Positions 40,283-53,547 of a DNA stretch of 64,000 nucleotides are shown one piece after another; the first letter of the stretch is position 1; each line of letters opens with the position of its first letter. A program made the translations under genes and the position numbers. Origin of the DNA: Littorina saxatilis (lineage: Eukaryota; Mollusca; Gastropoda; Littorinimorpha; Littorinidae); NCBI RefSeq assembly GCF_037325665.1, contig NC_090253.1, forward strand, positions 38,077,222 to 38,141,221, in the 5' to 3' direction. The notes under the pieces were generated by a model, which was not told the origin of the DNA, searched no databases, and worked only from the letters and a program-made list of their open reading frames with translations.

Positions 40283-40740
40283 GACTGGGTGGCCGAGTGG
40301 TAACGCACTTGCGCTCGGAAGCGTCAGGGCGTTAGCAATTTTCTCCCCCCTTTCCTAACCTAGGTGGTGGGTTCAAGTGCTCGTCTTTCGGATGAGACGA
40401 AAAACCGAGGTCCCTTCGTGTACACTACATTGGGGTGTGCACGTTAAAGATCCCACGATTGACAAAAGGGTCTTTCCTGGCAAAATTGTATAGGCATAGA
40501 TAAAAATGTCCACCAAAATACCCGTGTGGCTTGGAATAATAGGCCGTGAAAAGTAGGATATGCGCCGAAATGGCTGCGATCTGCTGGCCGATGTGAATGC
40601 GTGATGTATTGTGTAAAAAAATTCCATCTCACACGGCATAAATAAATCGCATAAAATAAAATAAAATAAATAAATAAATCCCTGCGCTTAGAACTGTACC
40701 CACGGAATACGCGCGATATAAGCCTCATATTGATTGATTG
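40283..40740 (+). mobile_element. tRNA-derived SINE, family A, lacking its B-box region
   Basis: The head 'GACTGGGTGGCCGAGTGGTA' is followed by 'GCGCTCGGAAGCG' and then directly by 'TCAGGGCGTTAGC', so about 30 bases with the B box are missing compared with 3588-4092. The tail is (TGAT)n at 40728-40740. It interrupts a GGAACGG-rich repeat seen on both sides (40095-40270 and 40741-40920). Confidence 0.82.
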
Positions 40741-41453
40741 AACGGTAATGGAACCTCAACCCATCGGTAACGGAACGCTTGGATCGTTAAAGGAACTTAA
40801 AACAACGGCAACGCAACGGTAGCGCTCTCACACACTGACTCGTGTTGTCATACCCGCATTCCACACATCCGTTCTAGGTCCCGTTCCCTTACTGACCGAC
40901 CAAGAACGGCTGCCTGACTATGGTCAGACGCTGCTGAAAGATGCCAAAGAACGGCCGTTTGCGCAGCGTTCCATTGTTGTGGCAGCAGTCCTTGGTTGGT
41001 ACGGGAACGGGACAATGAACGGTTGTGAACAGATCCGAAGAATGAACAGATCTATGAGGTAACCGTCTCAATGGTCCAGGCTCAGGAAACAAAGAGTATA
41101 TATGGCCTGGGGCGATTGTAGCTTCCCTTCTTCGTGTCCGATAGACAAGGACAATAAATAGTAGAGCATAGTGCAATTTCCTGTTGGCATCTTCTCCACT
41201 GAAAGCTATAACCCAAAGACTGAAGACCAAAGTGCTTACCCCACTTCTGACCCGAATCACCCCCCTCCTGCTGGGTACACGTGAACTCAAGTTAACCTGT
41301 GCCGTTTGACCTGTGTCACAGTGCCAGGAGTCGCCGAGACTGAGAGAGAGCGAGAGAGAGAGAGACACACACACACATAGACAGAGACAGACATAGAAAG
41401 ACAGAAGTGGAGAGACTCAGAGGGAGACACAGACACATACATACACTCAGCCT

Positions 41454-41457
<4 letters not shown>

Positions 41458-41507
<50 letters not shown>
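41458..41507. repeat. (GA)n microsatellite
   Basis: Pure GA run. The degenerate AGAC/AGAG region to its left (41335-41457) gives long Ser-Leu frames on the minus strand that are not coding. Confidence 0.95.
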
Positions 41508-41510
<3 letters not shown>

Positions 41511-41642
41511 TGTAACTGATCTCGTGAGAACGGTAACAAACGAGAATGTCACCTCTCCGAATGCATTCCAATAGATGAGCGCTCCTGCGGCCATCAATAA
41601 GCCAACACAATCGAGCATTGCAGCAACAAAACACAAAAAACT

Positions 41643-41713
41643 TGCATCGACCGGGAATCGAACCCGGGTCACCCGCGTGGCAGGCGAGTATTCTACCACT
41701 AGACCACCGATGC
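41643..41713 (-). tRNA. tRNA-Gly (anticodon GCC)
   Basis: The minus strand reads GCATCGGTGGTCTAGTGGTA... with a seven-pair acceptor stem (GCATCGG/TCGATGC, one G-T), D arm with A box TGGTCTAGTGG, anticodon stem-loop around CTGCCACG (anticodon GCC), and T arm/B box GGGTTCGATTCCC, 71 bases including discriminator A. A pol III terminator of six T follows within two bases. The sequence is close to animal tRNA-Gly-GCC, so it is probably a functional gene rather than a SINE head. Confidence 0.95.
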
Positions 41714-42186
41714 CGTGAGATATATTTGACTTTTACACAAACTATCGCTGCTCGGATATACGACAGACGACGGCTATCTCCCAACCCTCTAACCACACCC
41801 TCAACCCCTCTGCCCAGCCCCAGCCCCCATTCGTACATCTTATACCATCATATATCCACCAAGCGCCAGTGGTCACGTCTTCCCCCGTGCATTAGCCTTG
41901 CCTAACCACAGGCGGAAGGTATCGTCCACTGGACTACTACTATCATAGAAAGACTACAAGGTCTGTCACTCACCTTCGAGTCTTCTGTGTTCTTGGAGTC
42001 GCTTCCTGGGGAAAAATATTGTTCAAGACGGTTTGCCTCTTCCTACAGTCTGTGTAAGGTCAAATAAATACAGTTGAATGATTGTTTGAACTATTATGTG
42101 CCTTTAGTAGTTTTCAGCTTCCGTCCGCTGCACTGAGGTTGTTATTATCCATCATTTGGACGAATCTTCGTTCGCGAGCCGCTAAT

Positions 42187-42373
42187 CCACTTCGGGACAA
42201 ATCATGTATCCGCACCGAATATGCATACCAGCGCTCATTGGTCTAAAACATATGTAAATATTGTGCAGCAAAGGGAAGCTACCTACGGGAAAATAATCAT
42301 CGAATATCTTGTTATTAACCAATGTACGCTGGTATGCATATTCGGTGCGGATACATGATTTGTCCCGAAGTGG
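42187..42373. mobile_element. 187-bp palindromic MITE
   Basis: Arms of about 55 bases: CCACTTCGGGACAAATCATG... (42187-42242) and its inverse ending ...TTTGTCCCGAAGTGG (42318-42373), with one small mismatch block. It ends exactly where the following minisatellite begins. Confidence 0.8.
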
Positions 42374-43190
42374 TACACCAACTCTCACTCTGGCACCAGT
42401 TTGGTACACCAACTCTCACTCTGGCGCCGCTATTCTCACTCTGGCACCAGTTTGGTACACCAACAGTCTCACTCTGGCGCCGCTATTCTCACTCTGGCAC
42501 CACTGAGTTTGGTACACCTACTCTCAGGCTGTGGCGCCGCTATTCTCACTCTAGCACCACTGAGTACACACTACCACGGTTCACACGCTGGCATCACCGT
42601 TCTCACTCTGGAACCAGTTTGGTACACCAACTCTCACTCTGGCGCCGCTATTCTCACTCTAGCACCAGTACACACTACCACGGTTCACACGCTGGCATCA
42701 CCGTTCTCATTCTGGCACCAGTTTGGTACACCAACTCTCACTCTGGCGCCGCTATTCTCACTCTAGCACCAGTACACACTACCACGGTTCACACGCTGGC
42801 ATCACCGTTCTCACTCTGGTACCAGTTTGGTACACCAACTCTCACTGTGGCGCCGCCGCTATCAGTTCTCACTCTAGCACCAGTACACACTACCACGGTT
42901 CACACGCTGGCATCACCGTTCTCACTCTGGAACCAGTTTGGTACACCCAATCTCACTTTGGCACCACCATTCTCAGTTTGGCACTACCATGATTCTCACT
43001 CTGGCAACACCACAACTCAGTTTCGTGCCGCTACCACGACCCTCACTGTGGCACCACTATTCTCAGTCTGAAACCGCCATTCTTACTCTGTCACCACCAC
43101 AACTCTCACTCTGGCACCAGTTTCGTGCTACCACGACCCTCACTTTGGCACCATTCTAAGTTTGACACAACCATTCGCACTCTGGCACCA
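42370..43190. repeat. Degenerate CTCACTCTGGCACCAG minisatellite
   Basis: About 820 bases built from 'CTCACTCTGGCRCC' units combined with 'AGTTTGGTACACCAA' and 'ACACACTACCACGGTTCACA'. Higher-order units are best seen at 42560-42930. Its long frame (Ser-Leu-Trp-His rich) is a property of the repeat. Confidence 0.9.
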
Positions 43191-45284
43191 GTGCAATTTT
43201 AGGCAGAACTTTGAATAACAGTTTCTTAATGGATTGTGCAGATAACAAGCAATCCCATAATCCGGACCGAGTCAGAGTTATTTATTAACATTTAAATTGA
43301 AAAGTTAATGCTCAAATATACAAAATATACTGCCTAGACAAAAACTAATCTCTTCTGCTTCGTCTTCTCAGTGCGTCAAGTTCAGAACAGGGATAGCGGT
43401 ATTAAATGTGACATGTATATCATGCATTACTAAACACTTGGCTTTGTAGATTTTATACGCAGTGTCCTTAACCTGAATGTGAAAAACAGATGTGGACTAA
43501 ATTAGCTTAATAAGTTTTTGTTTCTTCCACGCCACTGTTTTGAGTTCTCGTTAGGGACAGGTCTAATCCAGCAGTTCATCTAAGGAATACCAAATGCTCC
43601 GATGAAAGAGCTATTAACGGACCCCCCCCCCCCCCCCCCCAACAAACAAACAAAAAAAACCAACAAAAAAAACCAACAACAACACAAAGACAAGTTTCTT
43701 TGGGTTTGGAATAATGTCACCACACACCAGGAATTCTAAATGTTCTATCATACACATTTTAAACGCTGTGTAATTGTACTTTGTGTATACCTTTCAGACC
43801 GTAGGCCCTACTTCCACCGCGGGCTCTTGTCTTTGTTTTCGATTCGTCCTATTTGGTGCGTGCAGCCTTTTAATAAGCATGGTTTGACCCAAAATAAATT
43901 AAATATTGACACCTGAAACTTAAGCGGCGAGCGAATTACAACGTTCGGAACAGACGATGTCAGTGACGAACGACTAACTCAGATGTGTATGTTATGCGGC
44001 GTGCGCCGCTTACTATGATTCCCATTTTCTGTCAAAAATATACTCATCGGAGTTCACGATTCGTTGCGACAATGATCGCTTGCCCGTAGTGATCACTGAC
44101 AAAGAGGTACGCGTCTATCACAAAGAACATTTGATAATCACAAGTTTAATGTCAATTCAAATGGTAACCACGCCAGTTTCGATGATGGCCGTCAGGAGGA
44201 AGGAAGTTATTCCCATACCCCAGTCAAACGGCAAGCCCTATTGGTTGCCAAGATAAACCAAGGCTCAAAAGAAAGATAACTCATCCCAACCATGACCACA
44301 TACAGTAGTTAAGGGCAAAATACACCTGCGCAGTCGCCACTACACTACATGCTGCGATAGGGATTATGACGAGTACTTGGCCTGTTTTCTTTTCACGCAA
44401 CGTGTAGCGGGCTGGGAAAAAAAGAATTACCTCAATAATCTGCAGTGCGTCGTCTGTCCTGCTGGCGTTACATAGGTGGGCGCCGGGCCTTAGGAATACA
44501 ATACTGCCTGTTACACCAGTGGTCTCCCCTCATGATAATGCAGAATTCGCCTCAACTGCTTTGATATGGTCATACATATATATATTTATAGGCCTATACA
44601 TGTAGCTCGATTTTATGATCGTGTTCTAATGAAGGAAAGTACCTTTAACATTTGCAACCTTTTCATAATTTTATAATGGAAATCTGCACGGCGGTCTTGT
44701 CCGTGGAACCTCGTTACGCTAAGCTCAGCATAGACCTACCGCGTTGTCGGCTCCCGTGCAGCTCCGCAGAAAATGGCTCCCGTGAGACTTCTGCTGACGT
44801 CACCGGACATTTACGCTCACCCAGGGGGCGCTTTGTAATGATAGGGGGTGACAGACCGTCCGCCTTCCAGAACTGTACTGCCGAATGTGGGTGATCACTC
44901 GTTTATATCTCTGTGTGATCACTACAGGGTTTTGTCAGTCACCAGCGTCAATCTTCTGGCCTCCCTCAAACCTCCAATCTTGCTAAAAAAAAAAAAAAAT
45001 CCCCCCCCCCCACCCCCCCGATCCTTGGTACCATCCAGTCTCTCACTCCGGTTTCTTCTCAGTCAAAACAGGAAATAAGATCCGCGATCATGATGCTGAC
45101 TCGGTCTCACATGACCCCATGGTTTCTCGAGACAAGAAAGAACAATAAACAAACAAAAAGACATTTATTTTTCTGTCTCTGATTGTTTAGCATGTTGGCC
45201 AGGAATAGCTACCACTTATAATGCATGGTCTTTTTGATTTTTGTTATGCTATGATTGAAATCTGATTTGACATACGATGCTGAT
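43191..45284. other. Intergenic stretch without recognised genes
   Basis: Contains poly-C (43622-43640) and poly-A/C runs (44984-45017). A GC-richer patch at 44440-44880 has an 80-codon open frame that I do not recognise. No splice-framed exon or RNA gene is supported. Confidence 0.5.
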
Positions 45285-45570
45285 TGTACACTACATTGGG
45301 GTGTGCACGTTAAAGATCCCACGATTGACAAAAGGGTCTTTCCTGGCAAAATTGTATAGGGATAGATAAAAATGTCCACCAAATACCCGTGTGACTTGGA
45401 ATAATAGGCCGTGAAAGGTGAATGCTCGCCCTGATAGGCTTGAGGTTTGCTGGCCGATGTGAATGCGTGATATATTGTGTAAAAAAATCCATCTCACACA
45501 GCATAAATAAATCCCTGCGCCTTGAATCCGTGGTTGAGATATGTGCGCGATATAAATTGCATAAAATACA
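45285..45570 (+). mobile_element. SINE family A, 3' part only
   Basis: Begins within the body at 'TGTACACTACATTGGGGTGT' and ends 'GCGCGATATAAATTGCATAA'. The tRNA-like head is missing (5' truncation). Confidence 0.82.
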
Positions 45571-45699
45571 TAAAATAATTGTTTGTTGTTGTTGTGTGTT
45601 CTAAAACCTATTAGTCGGTTACAATGCTTGCTGTAAGTACTTGGCCTTGTAATTAGACGGAGGACTTGCCGGTTGACCTCGGTTACCTTGTAAATAGAG

Positions 45700-46190
45700 A
45701 ATACTACATGGCTTGCTGTGTCGTCACCAGATTAACACGAGCTGCTTTTCAAAATATAGAACTGCGAGCGAAAGCGAGCTGAAAAAGCAACGAGTGTAAA
45801 TCTGGTGCGACACAGCAAGCCATGTAGTATTCTGTTTAACCTACACACTGCACTTACGTGTATTTTACTCAAAACGTCTCACAGTCGAGGTATCCAAATT
45901 GAAGACGCTTCTCTTGGAACCTCGATCTCTTCCAAAGCTTCGTGCAATCTTTGATGTCAAAGCAAAAAAACGTCACTCTAGAAAGTGCAGCGTGTCACGT
46001 GTTAGTTCTAAAAATTCTTCCAGGGGAAACAGCAGGCGCAAAAGTGTTTGCATAATGACGTTTGTCTCAGTGATTTGGCATCATAAGCAGTGAAAAAGCA
46101 AATCCCTGCAAGACTAGTTTGACACGACCTCATTTACATGATATACACACGTGTGGTTTGAACGATATTGTTATCTCATGAGTGGTCTCT
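45700..46190 (+). mobile_element. Hairpin-ended dispersed element H, copy 1
   Basis: Starts with a palindrome whose arms are 'AATACTACATGGCTTGCTGT' and the inverse, separated by 'GCGAGCGAAAGCGAGC', then about 340 bases shared with 49540-50055 (+) and 62945-63430 (-), ending 'ACACACGTGTGGTTTGAACG'. A further piece of the hairpin is at 48610-48740. Non-coding. Confidence 0.75.
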
Positions 46191-46194
46191 CTCA

Positions 46195-46475
46195 CGCATG
46201 TAGGATAAAGTAGTAGATTATGTGATCGGCATCGGGTCAGAGGTTTAAGTCCACGCAGGGACGGAGATAGGTCATCTTTACGTGATGACTTAAAGTCGGT
46301 ATTCCATGTCCAATCCCCGTGTCACCGTAGTGTACATGAAAGACCTCGGTGATTCTGCCAGAAGTGCAAGTGCTTGATTACACATATAAACACCGGAGTA
46401 GCGCTAGTTGCTGCTAGCTTTCTAATGAGAGGAAGCGTCCCGAATTGTACATAAAAGGGACAATAAAGCTTGAAA
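46195..46475 (+). mobile_element. SINE family C, diverged copy
   Basis: Shares 'GACCTCGGTGATTCTGCCA', 'ACACCGGAGTAGCG', 'AGCTTTCTAATGAGAGGAAG' and 'GGGACAATAAAGCTTGAAAT' with family C. The tRNA-like head is degraded. Confidence 0.6.
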
Positions 46476-46527
46476 TAGAATCGAATGAATCAAACAATTG
46501 TACGTTGACAGAATGCTAAGGACAAAG

Positions 46528-46744
46528 ACGACGACGACGACGACGAAGAAGAAGAAGAAGAAGAAGAAGAAGAAGAAGAAGAAGAAGAAGAAGAAGAAGA
46601 AGAAGAAGAAGAAGAAGAAGAAGAAGGTGAAGAAGAAGAAGAAGAAGAAGAAGAAGAAGAAGAAGAAGAAGAAGAAGAAGAAGAAGAAGAAGAAGAAGAA
46701 GAAGAAGAAGAAGAAGAAGAAGAAGAAGAAGAAGAAGAAGAAGA
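46528..46744. repeat. Long (GAA)n repeat
   Basis: About 215 bases of GAA preceded by (GAC)6, with a single interruption 'GGTGAAG' near 46626. The frames of poly-Lys, poly-Phe and poly-Ser are artefacts. Confidence 0.98.
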
Positions 46745-46749
46745 AAACG

Positions 46750-48600
46750 AAGAATAAGACGAAAAAGGAGAACTGGTGAAAATGATAAAACAGAATAAAA
46801 TTAAGAAGTGCGTGATAAAATATCCCAGCATAAAAAGGAAGAAGAGGTGAAAAATCAAACAAAAACAGACGAAAATAAAGTGGTGCATCAACAATCATCC
46901 CCGCATAAATATGCGTTTATTCTAGTGTGTGGTCTGCTTCACTGATTCCTATCGATTGGTTTGTCGAATCGATCGCTAGGGTTGTTTATTTAGTGTCTGC
47001 TTTCAAACGTTTGCTTTTACGGGTAGGATTTCTTGATAAATGACATCCGAGGCTTGTCGATCAAAGCACATACCGATTCAATACATTATTCACTACGAGT
47101 AAACTGTAATGTTTGACTAGCCTTGTAACCCAAATTCTGTCTCCAAAACAGAAGATGACAACAAGGGACGTCACTTCATGTTTTGGCACAGTGACCTCCT
47201 AACCCACTCACAGACAGCTGGTAAGAAAATGCGTCATACGTTTTCGAGGACACAAATCGCTTGCAGCTCCATATTTTCTTTGCGTGACTTGATTAAAAAT
47301 CTTCAACCCGTGTGCATTCTCTCTTGCACCAGAGGAAGCCAAACACTGACGAGGAAACGATGTTTGCATAATTTGAAAGGTGATGAAGTAGTGTTGGGCG
47401 CAAAGTAAGAATCCGGGGCAGAGTTGGAATAATCGGGATTTCCCGAAACCTCATTTGATTTCCAACAAAGCGCCGCATTTCCGGAAACGAGCTGCCTCGT
47501 TCTAGAAATGGCAACCCTTCGACTGGCACAAAAAAGTATACCCTTTTCACAGGTCATGAATAAGGTATATGAAAAAGCAAGGTCTTATACAGGGGAAGTC
47601 TTGAATTGGGGGTGTGGGGGTACACTGTGCAACAATTCTCTCATTGACACTCAGCGCATGCAGCTAGCTAGTTGCTGCTGTCTCGATCTATTTTGAACAC
47701 AATGATTTTTTTTCCTCAGAGTAGAGTGTTAGTTTGTTACAATAGGCTGAAATCGTCTTTAATTTGAATCATCATTTTGCAACAATCAATCACATCAATA
47801 TAGAGCACAGACTTGCACATTACGTTTCAAGAGCCTAGATTACCACTGATGCAGTGACAAGAGCCTACTCAGTCAAGGGACGTAATGCTGTCTCTGCAGC
47901 CCAGAGAGACTGTGTGAGTTTAATATATAATCAGTTAAGACTGAGTAAAAAATTATTACAATCGATAGTTACCAGTGAAAAGTTTTTTGTAATTCGGTTG
48001 GTTTGGTGCGTTATACAATGCATCTGCTTTTTCAAGACTAAGCATTGATCACTTTAAAACACAAGGATCATCATAGTCCATCATGACTTGTATCATTTTA
48101 CATCGCATTCTAAGAAAGAGCAGAATTCTCACTATGCGCGCGGTACATTTCTAGAATCGCGTAGCGCGTGGCGGCCATTGTTGGAATTCCATCAAAGCGC
48201 AGGTCATTTCCGGAAAAGCGCCGATGACGAGATGGGTTGCAACAGTAGCTGTCAAAAGTACCCTCCCTTTATGTCCACTCTTGCGTTTTGCGAGGCTTGA
48301 AAAGACAAAGTTACCTGATTGTTCACGGGGAAAGATAAATCAGTCAGATGATATATGGCGAATGTAGTGCATTCAAACCAGGAACGTGAACGTGAAATCA
48401 GGGGTATTAAAACGGTATTGTCCTGGCAAGGTCAGGGTGGACGGAAACGAAAACATAAACTTTGACAATTTCAAGCTGAAGTTTTAATGAGATTGTTCAT
48501 GCTATAAATCGGATTTGTTACGGATTAAACGAAGATATAGATCGGGAAGACCAGGGATTCTAACCCCGAATGAAGTCATATGAGGTCTGGTAAAAAAAAC
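46750..48600. other. Intergenic stretch without recognised genes
   Basis: Two similar patches, about 47455-47515 and about 48170-48240 ('CAAAGCGCMG...TTTCCGGAAAMG', then 'GCAACC/GCAACA'), suggest copies of an unidentified repeat. Nothing else is recognisable. Confidence 0.45.
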
Positions 48601-48859
48601 TTGTTTGCTAATATTGTGGCACCTTGCGTTGCTTTTTCAAATATTAAATAAACTCGCTTTCGCTCGCCTTTCAATATTAAAAAAACAAAACAAAAAAACT
48701 AGTGTAAATCTGATATGACACAGCAAGCCATATAGTATTCTCGCTATTTTGGACTCATTTTGGATGAAAATAAAGGCAAGGCTGTCAATGTTATCACACA
48801 ACGACTCTCTGCCACGAGCACACAATTCGCGTGCAATCTGTCATTTAACAAGAATTGAA

Positions 48860-49345
48860 TTATTATTATTATTATTATGGTGAGCTTATATAGCGCGAAC
48901 CACAATTAAGTGTGCTCTCCGCGCTTTACATATTAATTTCTGCCGTGTGAAATGGAATTTTTTTACAGACAGACAGACAAACATTTTTTTACACACAATA
49001 TATATAACGCATTCACATCGACCAGCAAACCTCAAGCCTGTTAGGCGAGCATTCACCTTTCGCGGCCTTTATTCCAAGTCACACGGGTATTTGATGGACA
49101 TTTTTATCTATGCCTATACAATTTTGCCTGGAAAGACCCTTTTGTCAATCGTGGGATCTTTAACGTGCACACCCCAATATAGTGTACACGAAGGGACCTC
49201 GGTTTTTCGTCTCATCCGAAAGACTAGCACTTGAACCCACCATCTAGGTTAGGAAAGGGGGGAGAAAATAGCGGCCTGACCCAGGGTCGAACACGCAACC
49301 TCTCGATTCCGAGCGCAAGTGCGTTACCACTCGGCCACCCAGTCC
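48860..49345 (-). mobile_element. tRNA-derived SINE, family A (variant tail)
   Basis: Head at 49275-49345 in reverse orientation. The tail end shows 'TTATTATTATTATTATGGTG' and 'TTATATAGCGCGAACCAC' instead of (TGAT)n, so this is a subfamily or a tail exchange. Confidence 0.8.
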
Positions 49346-49539
49346 ACAATCTGTTATGTTTTGTGTGTGTTAGAGGCATACTTTTTCTGGTGTAAACAGT
49401 TCGGCCTACTGTCTTAGATCTGGCCCGGCTTTTACATTGAATAAGACCATCCCTCCACTTGGTCACATACCACACACCGTTAGCCTCGATTCACCGTGTG
49501 CACAATAGCATTTTTAATGAAATATTGTTGTAAATGCAA

Positions 49540-50055
49540 CCATAGAGAATACTACATGGCTTGCTGTGTCGTACCAGATTTACACGAGTTGTTTTTTTAA
49601 ATATTGAACTGCGAGCGAAAGCGAGCTGTTCACTATTTGAAAAAGCAACGAGTGTAAATCTGGTACGACACAGCAAGCCATGTAGTATTCTGTTTATCCT
49701 ACATACTGTACTTACGTGTATTTTACTGAAAATGTCCTGCAGTCGAGGCAGCTAACTTGAAGACGCTTGTTTTGGAACCTCGATCTCTTCTAAAGCCTCG
49801 TGCAATCTATTACGTCAAAGTAAAGAAACGTCACTCTGAAAGTGTGGCGTGACGTGCTAGTTCTAAAAATTCATCGAGGGTAATTTTTTTCTTCTATAAC
49901 GACGTTTGTCTCGGTGACTTTGGAATCATAAGCAGTGGAAAAAAAAGTCCCTGCCAGACTTGCTTGACATGGCCTCATTTACATGATATACACACGTGTG
50001 ATTTGAACGATTATTATCTCACGAATGTCTCTCTCACGTATGTAGGATAAAGTAG
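49540..50055 (+). mobile_element. Hairpin-ended dispersed element H, copy 2
   Basis: The best-preserved copy: arms 'GAATACTACATGGCTTGCTG' and the inverse 'AGCAAGCCATGTAGTATTC', then the common body including 'GTGTATTTTACTGAAAATGT' and 'CATTTACATGATATACACAC'. Confidence 0.8.
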
Positions 50056-50102
50056 TATATCCCATGTAAAAGCTTGACCAGATCTGAGATGGTGATCCTT
50101 AA

Positions 50103-50312
50103 ATATATGTTGGTTTAGGGTAACCCGACCGACCCTAACACTTTTTTCATTTAAAAAACAAAAACACCAAATTTTGGCACATTTTTCGAACAATACCGAG
50201 ACTAAGGGATGTAACTTCCTTTAAAATCGACTAAATTAAAAAAGAAAACGAAAAAAAACCCGACCTACCGACCCTATCTTTTTGGGTCACGTTACCCTAA
50301 ACCAACATATAT
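50103..50312. mobile_element. 210-bp inverted-repeat element
   Basis: Ends ATATATGTTGGTTTAGGGTA (50103-50122) and the inverse TACCCTAAACCAACATATAT (50293-50312). It shares 'AACCCGACC.ACCCTA' inside with the element at 34816-35100. Confidence 0.7.
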
Positions 50313-50764
50313 TTTTGTTTGGTCTAATAATTCCACAGCGATAGCAAGACTACTACCATCATCACCACATCATAAAACAATAAAAACAAACACAAAGCAC
50401 CCGGCAAGCCTAAACAAAAATGGGGTGGCCAGATTAAAAATGCAGTCTGACTTGTAACCGTTTCTTCACCGAGTTTTACATCCACGAGTCCGAACACGCG
50501 TACGTACAGCGCACATAATTTACCTCAGTTTCAGTTACTCAATCAATTCAACTTGTGTCAAGTACTTTCCATAAATCACTGTGGGCTAAAATGTGCATCC
50601 ATCTTTAGCTTTCAGTATTCTTAAATGAAGTGAAAAATTGTGCAGGCAACCTTCAAAATGTTCAAGTTCACGACGCGGAGAGAATGAGTGTAACCCTTGA
50701 TCACTGTCACCGCTGTGTTTGCTTCAGTTTATAGTGTTTGTGGCTTGATAGGTTGAATTGGTAA

Positions 50765-51660
<896 letters not shown>

Positions 51661-51827
51661 TAATGAGGAGATGAGACAGACGCAGATACATAGACCAACA
51701 CATACACGACAGACAAACAGACACGGGCAGACAAAGACCCTTAACACCAACACCACCACCCATTTCCACAAAAAGATAAGCCTATCTCAAAAGGATAAAA
51801 TTACCTTTCAATAATACCTTAATTTAC

Positions 51828-52007
51828 CTAACCCACACAAAGCCATACTTTTTTCTGTATCTGTTTGCAAGCATTGGTACGGTCCAGCCTCGGAACTCAA
51901 TGGCTGGCCAATTTGCAAAATCTGCTGTTTCAGTCGACGTTTGTCGTTCTCGTTCGCTTTTCGAGGCACAATTTTAACTTCTCTAATTGGCCTTCGTATG
52001 CCCTCAC
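51828..52007 (-). CDS. Possible internal exon of an unidentified gene
   Basis: The minus strand has a pyrimidine tract and acceptor (TTTGTTTGTTTG...GAAG|GTGAGG) at 52008, an open stretch of 59 codons (EGIRRPIREVKIVPRK..., ...IGQPLSSEAGPYQCLQ...), and a donor G|GTAAAT at 51827. The amino-acid composition looks like a normal protein and not like the surrounding repeats. I do not recognise it, and I find no partner exons. It may be a real exon of a gene extending beyond the visible pieces, or chance. Confidence 0.3.
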
Positions 52008-53420
52008 CTTCCAATTTGTCACACACACAAACAAACAAAAAAGAGAAGAAGAAAAAAAAATGACAAGAAAAAAATGACAAGAAGAAAAAAATGGCAAGCA
52101 ATCTATTACAAAGAACATCTTGAAGTTGCACAAGTTGTCGGTGAGACGACACGAATTCGCGTTATATGATACCATGACAACAGGAGTCGCATAGTTCACA
52201 GAAAACTGAGGTGATCAAAACTAGTTCCAGTGACCCTTTTTGTAGCCGAGTCGTTGAAAATGACAACACCGACCGATTTTCGTCAGAAGATCCAGAACTT
52301 GACACTTGTTTCTCATTTCAGACAATTTATTACCACGAGAATAAAGGCTAACAATTCATGCAATTATTAAAAAACATACGACAGCGTTTGACCCTTAAAA
52401 TCGACTTCGCTAATATTATGTTGTTCATATTTTGTCTGTGATAATTTCAGAATGTGTTGAAACAAGAGATACATGGTTCGATTTTCGGTCCTGTATCATC
52501 TATCGTGAAATAGTAAGAATACATCAAAGGCACACTCCTCCCCGTGAAAACTGTCTGGTTCACCGTCTCAAATCGACCGGCACGGTTGGCCTAGTGGTAA
52601 GGCGTCCGCCCCGTGATCGGGAGGTCGTGGGTTCGAACCCCGGCCGGGTCATACCTAAGACTTTAAAATTGGCAATCATCTAGTGGCTGCTCCGCCTGGC
52701 GTCTGGCATTATCACACCGGTGACACTGTGACGGTTCCCCTACGCTTTGTGTTCGGTGCCCTGACCCTTTGTGTTCGGTTCCCACACGCCAAAATTTGCG
52801 GACAAAACATCCATTTATGGTAGTATTACGCAATGTTGCTCTCTGAGAATGGTCTTGTTAGATCTGTGAGTGTTTACACTACATGCCCAGGTGCTGTTGG
52901 ATTGAAGGTTTTTGATATTTTAGCCGTTATTAGGTAGAATGCCTTCCACTTTACTGCAAAACTGCATAATTCGTAGCATCGGCAAGAAATATCCTACCAA
53001 AAAATGCCTGCTTGGAACTGTCCGTGGTCCAGCAAAAAGTTCAACATGTCTGTAGCAGACAGCCCAAGTTTCAAGATTGTAGGGCCATCCAAACAGCCGT
53101 AATAATAAAAACAACAAAAGTAGTCAGTGAAATTGGCTGTGTTCGGTCCCCCCACACTTTTGTGACGAAGGCGTGACGGTTCCCATAATTCATTGTGTCG
53201 GTCCCCACTTTCTGTGTCGGACCCCACTTTCGACCTAATTTCTCTGTGACGGACCCCACAACCAGCCTATTTTGTGTCGGTCCCCACACCTTCTTGGATT
53301 TATGACTTGCCGGTTACTTGTATCATTGCATTCATTGAATCTAATTGTCTCGGAGTTATTTTTCAGCAAAAACCGGCAAGGCAGCACCTTTTGTGATACC
53401 AAGTAAGTCAGATGACATCA

Positions 53421-53514
<94 letters not shown>

Positions 53515-53547
53515 GAGAGAGAGATAGAGAGAGAGAGAGAGAGTTGT

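Noticed and set aside
42322-43071. 249-codon frame rich in Ser, His, Trp and Leu
   Set aside because: It follows the CTCACTCTGGCACC minisatellite, and overlapping frames show the same periodicity. No start context, splice signals or known domain.
52578-52650. tRNA-like sequence with clear A and B boxes
   Set aside because: The acceptor stem does not pair well, the sequence continues into a SINE body, and the unit has its own 11-bp target duplication. It is a SINE head, not a tRNA gene.
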